Shown here piece by piece: positions 56,804 through 64,000 of a stretch of 64,000 nucleotides of DNA. This DNA comes from Tropicimonas sediminicola. Lineage in GTDB: Bacteria > Pseudomonadota > Alphaproteobacteria > Rhodobacterales > Rhodobacteraceae. The notes beneath the pieces were generated by a model that worked only from the letters and a program-made list of their open reading frames with translations, had not been told where the DNA came from and made no database searches. The stretch is from assembly GCF_900188335.1 (NCBI RefSeq), contig NZ_FZOY01000013.1:1-64000 (forward strand), in the 5' to 3' direction. The translations under genes were made by a program, and so were the position numbers. Position 1 is the stretch's first letter, and the number at the start of each line of letters is the position of its first letter.

Positions 56804-57417
56804 AGGTATTTTACCAGGTAAACGCCGCCGAGGAGCATCGCGACGAAGAGCGTGAGCATCAGCCCGAGGCGCTTTTCGATGAACTCGCGGATCGGCGGTC
56901 CGTATTTCCACAGCAGCCCGGCCACCAGGAAGAAGCGTCCGCCACGGGCGAGGATCGAGGTGATCATGAAGGTCCAGAAGGGCATCCCGGTCCAGCCGGA
57001 CATGATGGTGATGACCTTGTAGGGGAAGGGCGTAAGCCCCGCGATCAGCACCGCCCAGAAGCCGACATCGTTGAAGCGCTCGTTGAAGGCTTCCATCTTG
57101 TCGGTCTTGCCGAGGTTCTCGAGGATCGGCTGGCCGATCTGTTCGAACGCGAAGGCGCCGATCGCGTATCCGAGCACCCCGCCCAGCACCGAGGCGACCA
57201 TGGCGACGCCCGCGATCCGGAAGGCCCGGTGCGGCGTGGCGAGGATCATCGGAATCATCAATACATCCGGGGGGATGGGGAAAAACGAGCTTTCAATGAA
57301 AGCGACGATTGCCAGGGCCCACATCGCGTGTTTTCCGGCGGCGAGGGAAATCGTCCAGTCGTAGAGTCCGCGAAGCAATGTCTGGTTTCCTGTAATGCTG
57401 CATTGTGCAAACATCAC
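56800..57417 (-). CDS. YqaA/DedA-family membrane protein
   Basis: A 205-residue SNARE-associated/DedA-type protein. IVAFIESSFFPIPPDVLMIP, then GGVLGYAIGAFAFEQIGQPI and FWAVLIAGLTPFPYKVITIM with SGWTGMPFWTFMITSILARG are diagnostic. A TTG at 57375 (reading LRGLYDWTISLAAG) preceded by AGGA may be the true start. The family has been linked to lipid scrambling and membrane integrity. It forms an operon with the DsbB-like gene. Confidence 0.88.
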   Translation of the reverse strand: MMFAQCSITGNQTLLRGLYDWTISLAAGKHAMWALAIVAFIESSFFPIPPDVLMIPMILATPHRAFRIAGVAMVASVLGGVLGYAIGAFAFEQIGQPILENLGKTDKMEAFNERFNDVGFWAVLIAGLTPFPYKVITIMSGWTGMPFWTFMITSILARGGRFFLVAGLLWKYGPPIREFIEKRLGLMLTLFVAMLLGGVYLVKYL

Positions 57418-57450
57418 GCTCAGGTTCCGGGGTCAAGCGGGGGATGCGGC

Positions 57451-58311
57451 ATGAAGTGGCAAGGGCGGCGCGGGAGTCGCAACATCGAGGATCGTCGTGG
57501 CCGCTCCGGTCCGGCACGCGCGGCAGGCGGAATCGGCGGTCTGGGGCTGCTGGTGATCGTCGTCCTCGGCTGGGTGCTGGGCATCGACCCGTCCTTCCTG
57601 ATCGGCGGTGGCCAGCAGACGTCGCCGGGAGGTTATTCCGGCGGCCAGGCGCCCAGCCAGGCGGAAGATGCGGCGGGCCAGTTCGTCTCGGTGGTGCTGG
57701 CCGACAACGAGGAGATCTGGGCGAACCTCTTTCAGACGCAGGTCGGACAACCCTACAACCCGCCGATCCTTGTGCTGTTCTCCGGCGTCACCCAGTCACC
57801 CTGCGGGAATGCCTCCGGGGCCACAGGTCCGTTCTACTGCCCGCTCGACAAGAAGGTCTATCTCGACACCGCTTTCTTCGCCGAGCTGCGGGACCGGTTC
57901 GGCGCGAGCGGTGATTTCGCGGCGGCCTACGTGGTGGCCCACGAGGTCGCGCACCACGTGCAGGACGAACTCGGCATCCTCGCGCAGGCCAACCGCATCC
58001 GGGCGCAGGTCGGGCAGGCGGAATCCAACGCGATCTCGGTCCGGATCGAGCTGCAGGCCGATTGCTATGCCGGGATCTGGGCGCGGCAGGTCCATGAACA
58101 GCTCGGCACGCTGGAATCGGGCGACCTCGACGAAGCGCTGGTCGCCGCGCGGGAGATCGGTGACGACACCCTTCAGCGCGAGGCCGGACGGGTGCCGCGG
58201 CCGCACACCTTTACCCACGGCACGTCGGAGCAGCGGCAGCGCTGGTTCGCGACCGGGGTGCAGTCGGGACAGCTGGCGTCCTGCGACACCTTCGGCACGG
58301 ACGCATTGTAG
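57451..58311 (+). CDS. YpfJ-family neutral zinc metallopeptidase
   Basis: A 286-residue protein with one N-terminal membrane anchor (residues about 27-48, GGIGGLGLLVIVVLGWVLGI) and the conserved YpfJ catalytic region. The zinc motif HEVAHH has His164, Glu165 and His168 (AYVVAHEVAHHVQDELG), with a third ligand in IELQADCYAGIWA. SPCGNASGATGPFYCPLDKK is the characteristic cysteine-bracketed segment. The substrate is unknown. Confidence 0.9.
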   Translation: MKWQGRRGSRNIEDRRGRSGPARAAGGIGGLGLLVIVVLGWVLGIDPSFLIGGGQQTSPGGYSGGQAPSQAEDAAGQFVSVVLADNEEIWANLFQTQVGQPYNPPILVLFSGVTQSPCGNASGATGPFYCPLDKKVYLDTAFFAELRDRFGASGDFAAAYVVAHEVAHHVQDELGILAQANRIRAQVGQAESNAISVRIELQADCYAGIWARQVHEQLGTLESGDLDEALVAAREIGDDTLQREAGRVPRPHTFTHGTSEQRQRWFATGVQSGQLASCDTFGTDAL

Positions 58312-58456
58312 GACGCGCCGCAGCTCCGACGGCAGCCTTGCAAGCAGCGCATGGGTGCGCCGGGACGGGCCATTCATTGGTTGCAAACCCTGACCGGACA
58401 GACGCATAGGAGGGCAGCACCTCCAAGAGCATCCAACCGCAACGGAGCCACGCCTG

Positions 58457-59746
58457 ATGACTGTCCTGATCTGCGGAGCCGGCATTTCCGGCCTCACCCT
58501 CGGCCTTTCGCTGCACCAGGTCGGAGTGCCGTTCCGGATCATCGAGGCCATCGCGGAGCTGCAGCCGCTCGGCTTCGGCATCAACCTGCAGCCGCACGCG
58601 GTGCGGGAGCTCTATGATCTCGGCCTGAAGGAGCACCTCGACAGGATCGGCCTGCGCACCGAGCGCATGGCGTATTTCAACGCCCAGGGGCAGGAGATCT
58701 GGTCGGAGCCGCGCGGGATTCAGGCGGGCTATCTCTATCCGCAATACTCGATCCATCGCGGCGGCCTGCAGATGATGCTGCATGAAACCCTGCTGGAGCG
58801 CTGCGGCCCGAGTGCGATCCTCGCGGGCGCCAAGGTCAGCAAATGGAAGGAAACCCCGCAGGGGCTCGAGGTTGTCCTGACGGACCGGAACTACGGCGTC
58901 GAGCTTGATCGGATCAAGGGCTCGGTCCTCGTCGCATGCGACGGCGCGCGGTCCTCGGTACGCAAGACCCTGTTCCCGGAGGTGAGTGCCCCGAACTTCC
59001 GTCACACGATGATGTGGCGCGGCGTATCGCACGGACCCCGATTCCTCGGCGGGCAGACGATGACGATTTCCGGCGAGAAGGGCCGTAAGTTCGTCGCCTA
59101 TCCCATCGCCCACAAGGGCAGGGACCAAAGCTTCATCCACTGGATCGCCGATATCGACAACGCGCCCAAGCGCGACATGGACAAGCAGGACTGGAGCCGG
59201 AACGGCGATATCGCCGACGTACTGCCGAGCTTCGAGGACTGGCACTTCGATTGGCTCGACGTGGCCGAGCTGATCCGCAGCACCGAGCTTTGCTGGGAAT
59301 GGCCGCTGGTCGACCGCGACCCGCTGCCGAGCTGGACACTCGGGCCGATCGCGCTCCTGGGCGACGCCGCGCATCCGATGTACCCGATCGGCTCCAACGG
59401 GGCCTCGCAGGGCATCCTCGATGCGCGTGTCATGGCCCGCGAGATCCGTGACCAGGGTGCGACGGCCTACGCGCTGGTCAGTTACGACGCGGCGCGGCGC
59501 GAGCCGGTGAACGCGATCATGGCCGCCAACCGCGGCGAAGGACCCGATGCGGTGCTCGACGCTGTGGCCGAACGCGCGCCGGACGGGTTCGACGATATCG
59601 ACAGCGTTCTGAGCGAGGACGAGCGCCGTGGCTATTCCGACCGCTACAAGCAGGCCGCCGGCCTGACGGTCGAGGAGATCAACGCCCAACCCTCGATCAT
59701 CGGCGCGGCACCAGCGGCGCCCACGCGCGGCCCGATCGGGGACTGA
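58457..59746 (+). CDS. FAD-dependent aromatic-type monooxygenase
   Basis: A 429-residue class A flavin hydroxylase resembling salicylate/3-hydroxybenzoate hydroxylases. It has the dinucleotide-binding loop VLICGAGISGLTLGLSLHQV, the DG-type motif VACDGARSSVRKTL and the third FAD motif IALLGDAAHPMYPIGSNGAS. It lies 3 bases before a TRAP transporter gene, suggesting that the transported substrate is an aromatic or cyclic acid. The precise substrate is not readable. Confidence 0.85.
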   Translation: MTVLICGAGISGLTLGLSLHQVGVPFRIIEAIAELQPLGFGINLQPHAVRELYDLGLKEHLDRIGLRTERMAYFNAQGQEIWSEPRGIQAGYLYPQYSIHRGGLQMMLHETLLERCGPSAILAGAKVSKWKETPQGLEVVLTDRNYGVELDRIKGSVLVACDGARSSVRKTLFPEVSAPNFRHTMMWRGVSHGPRFLGGQTMTISGEKGRKFVAYPIAHKGRDQSFIHWIADIDNAPKRDMDKQDWSRNGDIADVLPSFEDWHFDWLDVAELIRSTELCWEWPLVDRDPLPSWTLGPIALLGDAAHPMYPIGSNGASQGILDARVMAREIRDQGATAYALVSYDAARREPVNAIMAANRGEGPDAVLDAVAERAPDGFDDIDSVLSEDERRGYSDRYKQAAGLTVEEINAQPSIIGAAPAAPTRGPIGD

Positions 59747-59749
59747 CGC

Positions 59750-60334
59750 GTGACCGAGACAACGCTGGCGCCCGCGCGCCCGGAACACCTCGTGGAAAGG
59801 GCCGCGCGATGGCTGGCCTGGCTCGGCGGCGCGATCCTCGCGGCCCTGTCGGTGATGACCGTGGTTTCGATCGTCGGGCGCTCGCTCGACGGGGTCGGCC
59901 TCGGCGCCGTGCGCGGCGATTACGAGATGGTCGCCAACGGCTGCGCGCTCGCGGTTTTCTACTTCCTCCCGTGGTGCCAGCTAAGGCGCGGCCACGTCAC
60001 GGTCGACATCCTGACCAACACCTTTCCGGCCCGCATCCAGGCGATTTTCGGGCTGATCGGCGACCTGCTGATCACCATCGCCTCGGCGGTGATCCTGCGC
60101 CAGCTCTGGTTCGGCTTCGGCGAGAAGTTTCCCTATGGCTCCGACGCCTTCCGAGACGCGTTCGGGATGAGCTACAAGCCGTTCTTTCCCGAGACGACCT
60201 ACGAATTGCAGGTGCCGGTCTGGATCCTTTACGCGGCGGCGCTGCTCGGCGCGGCGATGATGGTGATCGTGGGCCTCTACACGGTCCGGCGATCCTGGGG
60301 CTGGGTCCGGGACGGGCGGGAGGGCGCGTTGTGA
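59750..60334 (+). CDS. TRAP transporter small membrane subunit (DctQ)
   Basis: A 194-residue four-helix protein with VMTVVSIVGRSLDGVGLGAV, then DYEMVANGCALAVFYFLPWC and LRRGHVTVDILTNTFPARIQ, all typical DctQ segments. It starts 3 bases after the monooxygenase and overlaps the large subunit (GTGA). Confidence 0.9.
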   Translation: MTETTLAPARPEHLVERAARWLAWLGGAILAALSVMTVVSIVGRSLDGVGLGAVRGDYEMVANGCALAVFYFLPWCQLRRGHVTVDILTNTFPARIQAIFGLIGDLLITIASAVILRQLWFGFGEKFPYGSDAFRDAFGMSYKPFFPETTYELQVPVWILYAAALLGAAMMVIVGLYTVRRSWGWVRDGREGAL

Positions 60335-61683
60335 CCGGGCTTCCGCTGGCCCTGACCGCGCTCGGTATGATGCTCGCCGCGGTGTTCCTCCGGGTGCCGA
60401 TCGCGCTGGCGATGGGCTTCGCGGGCTTCTTCGGCACCTGGTACGTGATCGGCACGCCGGACGGCTCGATGGCGCAACTCAAGACGCTGACCTACGAGAC
60501 CTTCTCCAACCAGGGCCTGGCGGTGGTGCCGCTGTTCCTGCTGATGGGCCAGATCGCGACCCGAACCGGCATGTCCTCGGCGCTGTTCGCCGCCGCGTCG
60601 GACTGGCTCGGCCATCGCCGCGGCGGGGTCGCCATGGCCTCGATCGGCGCCTGCGCGGGGTTCGGCGCGATCTGCGGCTCCTCTCTGGCGACCGCCTCGA
60701 CGATGGGGCAGGTGGCCCTGCCGGAGATGCGCGCGCGCGGTTATTCCGACGCGCTCTCGACCGGCGTTCTGGCCGCGGGCGGCACCCTCGGCATCCTCAT
60801 CCCGCCCTCGGTGATCCTGGTGATCTACGCGATCCTCGCCGAGCAGAACATCGTCAAGATGTTCATGGCCGCGTTGATACCGGGCGTTCTCGCCGCGCTC
60901 GGCTATATGCTGACAGTGGCGCTCTATGTCCGGCTGCGGCCCGGCGCAGGACCCGTCGGCCCGCGCAAGCCCTGGAGCGAACGCTGGGGCACCCTGCGCG
61001 CCACCTGGCCGGTGATCGCGATCTTCGGGCTCACCATGGGCGGCATCGTCGGCGACTGGGACTGGTCGCGCCCGGGCGACCAGGCGCTCTTCACGCCCAA
61101 CGAGGCGGCGGCCTTCGGCTGCACCGCGACGGCGCTTTACGGTTTCCTGCGCGGCCGCCTCTCGCTCGCCGGCTTGCTGGAATCCTTCCTCGAGACCGCC
61201 AAGGCCACGGGCATGATCTTCTTCATCTTGCTGGGCGCCGAGATCTTCAAGGGCTTCCTCGCGCTCACCCGCGCGCCGAACCTGCTGGCCGACTGGGTGC
61301 TGACGCAAGGCTATGCACCGATGCTGGTGCTGGTGGCGATGCTGCTGTGCTACCTGCTGTTCGGCTGCGTGATGGAGAGCCTGTCGATGATCCTGCTGAC
61401 GGTGCCGATCTTCCTGCCGGTGATCGAAGCGCTGGACTTCGGCATGTCCGCCGATCACACGGCGATCTGGTTCGGCATTCTCGCGCTGATCGTCGTCGAG
61501 GTCGGGCTGATCACGCCGCCGGTGGGGATGAATCTCTTCATCCTGAACGGCGTCGCACCGGACATCCGGATCGGCCGCACCTATGTCGGCGTGATGCCCT
61601 TCATCGTCTCGGACCTGCTGCGCGTCTGCCTTCTTGTGGCCTTCCCGGCCATCTCGCTCTGGCTCGTCACGCTGACCGGCTGA
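60331..61683 (+). CDS. TRAP transporter large membrane subunit (DctM)
   Basis: A 450-residue DctM with about 12 membrane segments. FLRVPIALAMGFAGFFGTWY, GFGAICGSSLATASTMGQVA, GTLGILIPPSVILVIYAILA and LITPPVGMNLFILNGVAP are family signatures. GTG 60331 overlaps the DctQ stop. No periplasmic DctP receptor gene is found before or after the pair in this window; a tRNA-Leu and a prophage follow directly. Confidence 0.95.
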   Translation: MTGLPLALTALGMMLAAVFLRVPIALAMGFAGFFGTWYVIGTPDGSMAQLKTLTYETFSNQGLAVVPLFLLMGQIATRTGMSSALFAAASDWLGHRRGGVAMASIGACAGFGAICGSSLATASTMGQVALPEMRARGYSDALSTGVLAAGGTLGILIPPSVILVIYAILAEQNIVKMFMAALIPGVLAALGYMLTVALYVRLRPGAGPVGPRKPWSERWGTLRATWPVIAIFGLTMGGIVGDWDWSRPGDQALFTPNEAAAFGCTATALYGFLRGRLSLAGLLESFLETAKATGMIFFILLGAEIFKGFLALTRAPNLLADWVLTQGYAPMLVLVAMLLCYLLFGCVMESLSMILLTVPIFLPVIEALDFGMSADHTAIWFGILALIVVEVGLITPPVGMNLFILNGVAPDIRIGRTYVGVMPFIVSDLLRVCLLVAFPAISLWLVTLTG

Positions 61684-61738
61684 GCCCGCCATTTGTGCTG
61701 GCGCCATGCGTTGAGTGGCGCTAAACAGGCGCTCGGTG

Positions 61739-61824
61739 GCCCGAGTGGCGGAATGGTAGACGCAGCGGATTCAAAATCCGCCGGTAGCAATATCGTGCGA
61801 GTTCGAGTCTCGCCTCGGGCACCA
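61739..61824 (+). tRNA. tRNA-Leu (CAA)
   Basis: An 86-nt class II tRNA. The acceptor stem GCCCGAG pairs with CTCGGGC, followed by A and encoded CCA. The anticodon arm GCGGA-TTCAAAA-TCCGC has anticodon CAA, a long variable arm follows, and the T arm contains TTCGAGT. Phage-like genes begin about 170 bases downstream, so it is a likely integration site. Confidence 0.96.
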
Positions 61825-61938
61825 ACAATTTCAAAGACTTACGCAGACCTCAGATCAGCCAAGCCGGCCGCGCCCAACGGAAAGTAAGCGATTTGTAAGC
61901 AGTCCAGCACGGGCCGCGATGACAACATGTCGCACCAT

Positions 61939-61967
61939 AAAAAATGCCCCGCACCGGAGTGCGAGGC
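61939..61967 (-). terminator. Intrinsic terminator of the minus-strand prophage operon
   Basis: On the minus strand GCCTCGCAC and GTGCGGGGC pair around TCCG with one mismatch and are followed by an A and then six T residues. It lies 24 bases beyond the stop of the 61991-62200 gene. Confidence 0.7.
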
Positions 61968-61990
61968 GAACTTGCCAGATCGGAATCGGC

Positions 61991-62200
61991 CTAGGCGGCG
62001 CGCTCTTCATCCAGTCGCTTGCCGTACTGCTCCACGTAGTCCTGCAGCGCCCGGATGATTGCCATCATGCCGACGGCCTCCGGGTGGGCGTGGTCAATGG
62101 CGGTGCTCTCGATGGTCATGTCATAGAGCGCTTGGGTCAGCCCCTCCGCCTGGATACGGGCTTGGTCGGTGTGGTCGGCGGCTTCGCGTCGGTTGGTCAT
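61991..62200 (-). CDS. Small prophage-region protein
   Basis: A 69-residue, mostly helical acidic protein (HPEAVGMMAIIRALQDYVEQ, YGKRLDEERAA). It starts one base after the stop of the next minus-strand gene and ends before a terminator, forming a two-gene operon. No family was recognised. Confidence 0.5.
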   Translation of the reverse strand: MTNRREAADHTDQARIQAEGLTQALYDMTIESTAIDHAHPEAVGMMAIIRALQDYVEQYGKRLDEERAA

Positions 62201-62201
62201 T

Positions 62202-62432
62202 TCACGCCCCTTTGAAGTTGATGCTGTCCAGATCGGAGGCGAGTTTGTTTGCCCGGTCCAGTGCCGCGATAGTCACCGCGGCAATCGCATTCCCGAAGCG
62301 CTCGCCTTCGTTCGCCATGAGGTCGATTGCCTCGACCATCCCGGCCAGGACGACGGCATCGGACTGGCAGTCGGAAACCCTCCGCTCGATGGTCAAGCCG
62401 GTATCGGTCGCGCAGGCGCGTTGTTCAGTCAT
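62202..62432 (-). CDS. Small prophage-region protein
   Basis: A 76-residue helical protein (VLAGMVEAIDLMANEGERFG and NAIAAVTIAALDRANKLASD). It is the first gene of the minus-strand pair, divergent from the HTH regulator across an operator region. No family was recognised. Confidence 0.5.
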   Translation of the reverse strand: MTEQRACATDTGLTIERRVSDCQSDAVVLAGMVEAIDLMANEGERFGNAIAAVTIAALDRANKLASDLDSINFKGA

Positions 62433-62456
62433 TGACTTGGTCCTTGTTAGGTTTTG

Positions 62457-62469
62457 GTAACGTCGTTAC
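62457..62469. promoter_or_regulatory. Operator-like palindrome, left site
   Basis: GTAACG-T-CGTTAC, a perfect 13-base palindrome. Extended to 18 bases it is the reverse complement, with one mismatch, of the right site at 62503-62520. It lies 25 bases upstream of the minus-strand gene start. Confidence 0.65.
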
Positions 62470-62503
62470 TCTGCCCCAAAGCCCCCGAAGGGGCAACGAA
62501 AAA

Positions 62504-62516
62504 GTAACGAGGTTAC
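62504..62516. promoter_or_regulatory. Operator-like palindrome, right site
   Basis: GTAAC-GAG-GTTAC overlaps the GAGG ribosome binding site of the HTH gene starting at 62521. Binding here would repress that gene. With the left site it forms a divergent control region. Confidence 0.65.
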
Positions 62517-62520
62517 CAAA

Positions 62521-62742
62521 TTGGACAGCGTGCAGTGCAAGATGGCGAGGGCCGCATTGGGGCTAGGCGTGCGAGATCTGGCGGAGAAGGCGAGCGTATC
62601 ACCCAATACCGTCGCACGGCTGGAGCGGGGAGAGGAATTGAAGCCCGCGACAGTTGCGACGATCCGCGCGGCGCTTGAAACCGCAGGGGTGATATTCATC
62701 GCGGAGAACGGTGGCGGGCCAGGTGTGAGGTTGAGGAAATGA
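62521..62742 (+). CDS. HTH (XRE/Cro-like) transcriptional regulator
   Basis: A 73-residue Cro/C1-type HTH: KMARAALGLGVRDLAEKASV followed by SPNTVARLERGEELKPATVA and the tail IFIAENGGGPGVRLRK, a signature of small phage-associated XRE regulators. The start is TTG 62521, with GAGG eight bases upstream; ATG 62542 would cut into helix 1. The two palindromes upstream are its likely operators. The stop overlaps the next start (ATGA). Confidence 0.88.
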   Translation: MDSVQCKMARAALGLGVRDLAEKASVSPNTVARLERGEELKPATVATIRAALETAGVIFIAENGGGPGVRLRK

Positions 62743-63212
62743 CTTTAGACATTCTAGCCCTAATCGTCTCCCTGGGCGCTGCAGTTGCTGCGTACTGGGC
62801 TGTCCGCGAGGCGAGATCCGCAAGGCGCCAAAACCTGCGGGTTGATGCCCGCCATGATGCCGAAGCCGCAATAGCCCTTGCCAAGCGACTGGCTCAAAAT
62901 TCCGGAAGGGCAATTTCCGAGACTAGGGCATCGCTGTCCGCATTTGGAGCTCATAACTCGGGGCGCGCCCGACTCACGATCGGAGAAATCGAAGAAAACG
63001 CCTCACGCGCTGAGCAGATTGCATCCGAGTTGGAAGGGCTGCTCAAGGGCATTGCGGGTCAATCCGGCGACGTATTGGAGAATGCCGCCGTGAGGATCCG
63101 CCGCCTGAAGAACGACGTCGACGCCATTCAGGACTTCTTTGACGAGAACCAAAGACATAACGAGCGTCTGTCAGACCTAAAGCACCAACAGATGGCATCC
63201 ATGAAACGTTAA
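62739..63212 (+). CDS. Membrane-anchored coiled-coil protein
   Basis: A 157-residue protein with an N-terminal membrane helix (LDILALIVSLGAAVAAYWAV) and a long helical, probably coiled-coil remainder (IGEIEENASRAEQIASELEG, IRRLKNDVDAIQDFFDENQR). Translationally coupled to the regulator. No family was recognised; an exclusion or lysogenic-conversion role is possible but unproven. Confidence 0.6.
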   Translation: MTLDILALIVSLGAAVAAYWAVREARSARRQNLRVDARHDAEAAIALAKRLAQNSGRAISETRASLSAFGAHNSGRARLTIGEIEENASRAEQIASELEGLLKGIAGQSGDVLENAAVRIRRLKNDVDAIQDFFDENQRHNERLSDLKHQQMASMKR

Positions 63213-63253
63213 GCCCGGCCTCGCGGCCAACCATTTCCAAGGAGTATTTCCCA

Positions 63254-63505
63254 ATGATCGAACCACTATATGCCGATATGACCGGCCGGCTGATGGCACA
63301 CAGGGTATTCATCGAACGACTAGTCTATCGGCTGCGCGAAGTAGAGGGTTTCCAATCATCGGGGCTGGTGAACGATATCGCCAGACTGGAAGCCGAAATC
63401 CACACGCAACTCGAAAACGCCGGATTGCCTGACAACTTGATCGAAGCTTGCGAGGACGAACTTCGGCAAATCGGAGCGTCCGCGAACGCTGGCCGGACGC
63501 GCTGA
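63254..63505 (+). CDS. Small prophage-region protein
   Basis: An 83-residue acidic helical protein (LYADMTGRLMAHRVFIERLV, DIARLEAEIHTQLENAGLPD) with AAGGAG about ten bases upstream of its ATG. No family was recognised. It is the last plus-strand gene before the convergent phage structural genes. Confidence 0.6.
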   Translation: MIEPLYADMTGRLMAHRVFIERLVYRLREVEGFQSSGLVNDIARLEAEIHTQLENAGLPDNLIEACEDELRQIGASANAGRTR

Positions 63506-63666
63506 CTGCAGCAAAGAGATAAGCCGGGAGACATGCTCCCGGCTTGTAGAGCGCCGCGCCCCGGAAAAGGTAGCCAGGGCCGCGCTCTGTCGGGGTTTTC
63601 CCACTCGCCGACTAACGGGGTGCTTCGCGGCGGCAAACGTTCCAAGTAGCCGCAGGCGCACCGGCC

Positions 63667-63945
63667 TTAATCAAAGATGGCAATCACCGTGGCCGTGGTG
63701 GCGGGCAGAACTCGCCGCACATTCACGTTCGTCGTGTAGCCAACCTCAGCCGTAACCGTGATGGTGTCGGCATCGTCGTTTTGGGTCGGCAGGAAAACCA
63801 GCGTTCCGGCGGCGATAACCTCGATGGCCTTCGCGTACTCCGGGAAGTCATCGTTGCTCGGGGTTACCACCGACGCCCGACTGCCAAGGCTGACTGGCGT
63901 GTCCATCCGGTTGGTCGGCTGGTCCTTGCGGTAGTCATACGGCAT
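63667..63945 (-). CDS. Phage spike-base-like protein (RCAP_rcc01079 type)
   Basis: A 92-residue all-beta protein. SRASVVTPSNDDFPEYAKAI and EVIAAGTLVFLPTQNDDADT followed by RRVLPATTATVIAIFD match the pattern of small spike base proteins found in the Rhodobacter capsulatus gene transfer agent and related phages (an aspartate-rich start, AGTL-V, then a final V-ATGTTAT-I-like strand). The start at 63945 is the first ATG giving this pattern. It is the first visible structural gene of the second prophage. Confidence 0.6.
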   Translation of the reverse strand: MPYDYRKDQPTNRMDTPVSLGSRASVVTPSNDDFPEYAKAIEVIAAGTLVFLPTQNDDADTITVTAEVGYTTNVNVRRVLPATTATVIAIFD

Positions 63946-63949
63946 CGGC

Positions 63950-64000
63950 TCAGACCTTCGACTTGAGGAACGCCAGCGGAACCGCCTTGCGCTCGACAAC
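63950..64000 (-). CDS. C-terminal fragment of a phage structural gene
   Basis: Sixteen codons (ending AVPLAFLKSKV) and a TGA stop at 63950-63952 run off the right edge, 4 bases upstream of the spike-base-like gene. Too short to identify. Confidence 0.4.
   Translation of the reverse strand, partial: VVERKAVPLAFLKSKV

Noticed and set aside
59809-60330. A frame extending DctM upstream across dctQ
   Set aside because: DctM homology-like sequence begins at the GTG at 60331, which overlaps the DctQ stop; the upstream extension is an off-frame reading of dctQ.

Overview
The window is chromosomal DNA of a high-GC alphaproteobacterium, most likely a Rhodobacteraceae (Roseobacter-group) member. This rests on gene content (TRAP and tripartite tricarboxylate transporters, a UbiT-UbiU-UbiV cluster, Usg, a spike-base-like phage protein of the gene-transfer-agent type) and on strongly GC-rich third codon positions. 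No database search was run; family names come from motifs read in the translations.

Layout. (1) 1-7352: the end of a large cadherin-repeat/beta-propeller surface protein, an AraC-type regulator, and a three-gene envelope operon (secreted propeller, small secreted protein, OprB-like porin). (2) 7390-7833: a BLUF blue-light sensor on the minus strand. (3) 7996-23206: an IclR regulator followed by eleven same-strand genes that look like one catabolic operon: Zn alcohol dehydrogenase, a molybdenum hydroxylase with an unusual fusion/split architecture, a TIM-barrel isomerase, the TctCBA transporter, an IolD-like ThDP enzyme, an aldehyde dehydrogenase and a sugar-acid-type IlvD/Edd dehydratase. The substrate is probably a polyol or sugar acid but is not identifiable. 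(4) 23803-34404: a 10.6-kb integrated island bounded by 52-bp direct repeats and inserted in tRNA-Asn. It carries integrase, AlpA, a RepA-like ATPase, large terminase, HNH, major capsid, prohead protease, connector and portal, but no tail or lysis genes. This is the layout of a capsid-forming phage satellite (cf-PICI-like).

(5) 34511-43721: metallo-beta-lactamase-fold hydrolase, EnvZ-type kinase, AspT/YidE-type transporter, an aminotransferase/FAH-family pair, guaB, and an APH(6)-like kinase wedged between guaB and a second, displaced copy of the guaB 3' end. (6) 44024-57417: core genes mostly on the minus strand: ubiV-ubiU-ubiT (oxygen-independent ubiquinone hydroxylation), an IscU/NifU-like scaffold, hisI, gluQ, a membrane cNMP-binding protein, a Pmp3-type peptide, trmFO, a DoxX-like protein, gyrA, usg, a possible glycosyltransferase, a DsbB-like protein and a YqaA/DedA protein. 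(7) 57451-61683: a YpfJ-type metallopeptidase, an FAD monooxygenase and TRAP DctQ/DctM without an adjacent DctP. (8) 61739-64000: tRNA-Leu(CAA) followed by the edge of a second prophage with a divergent regulator/operator region and a spike-base-like protein.

The best candidates for follow-up are the tail-less capsid island, the guaB-tail insertion, the fused/split molybdenum hydroxylase with its unknown pathway, and a three-way-junction repeat at 38775-38835.
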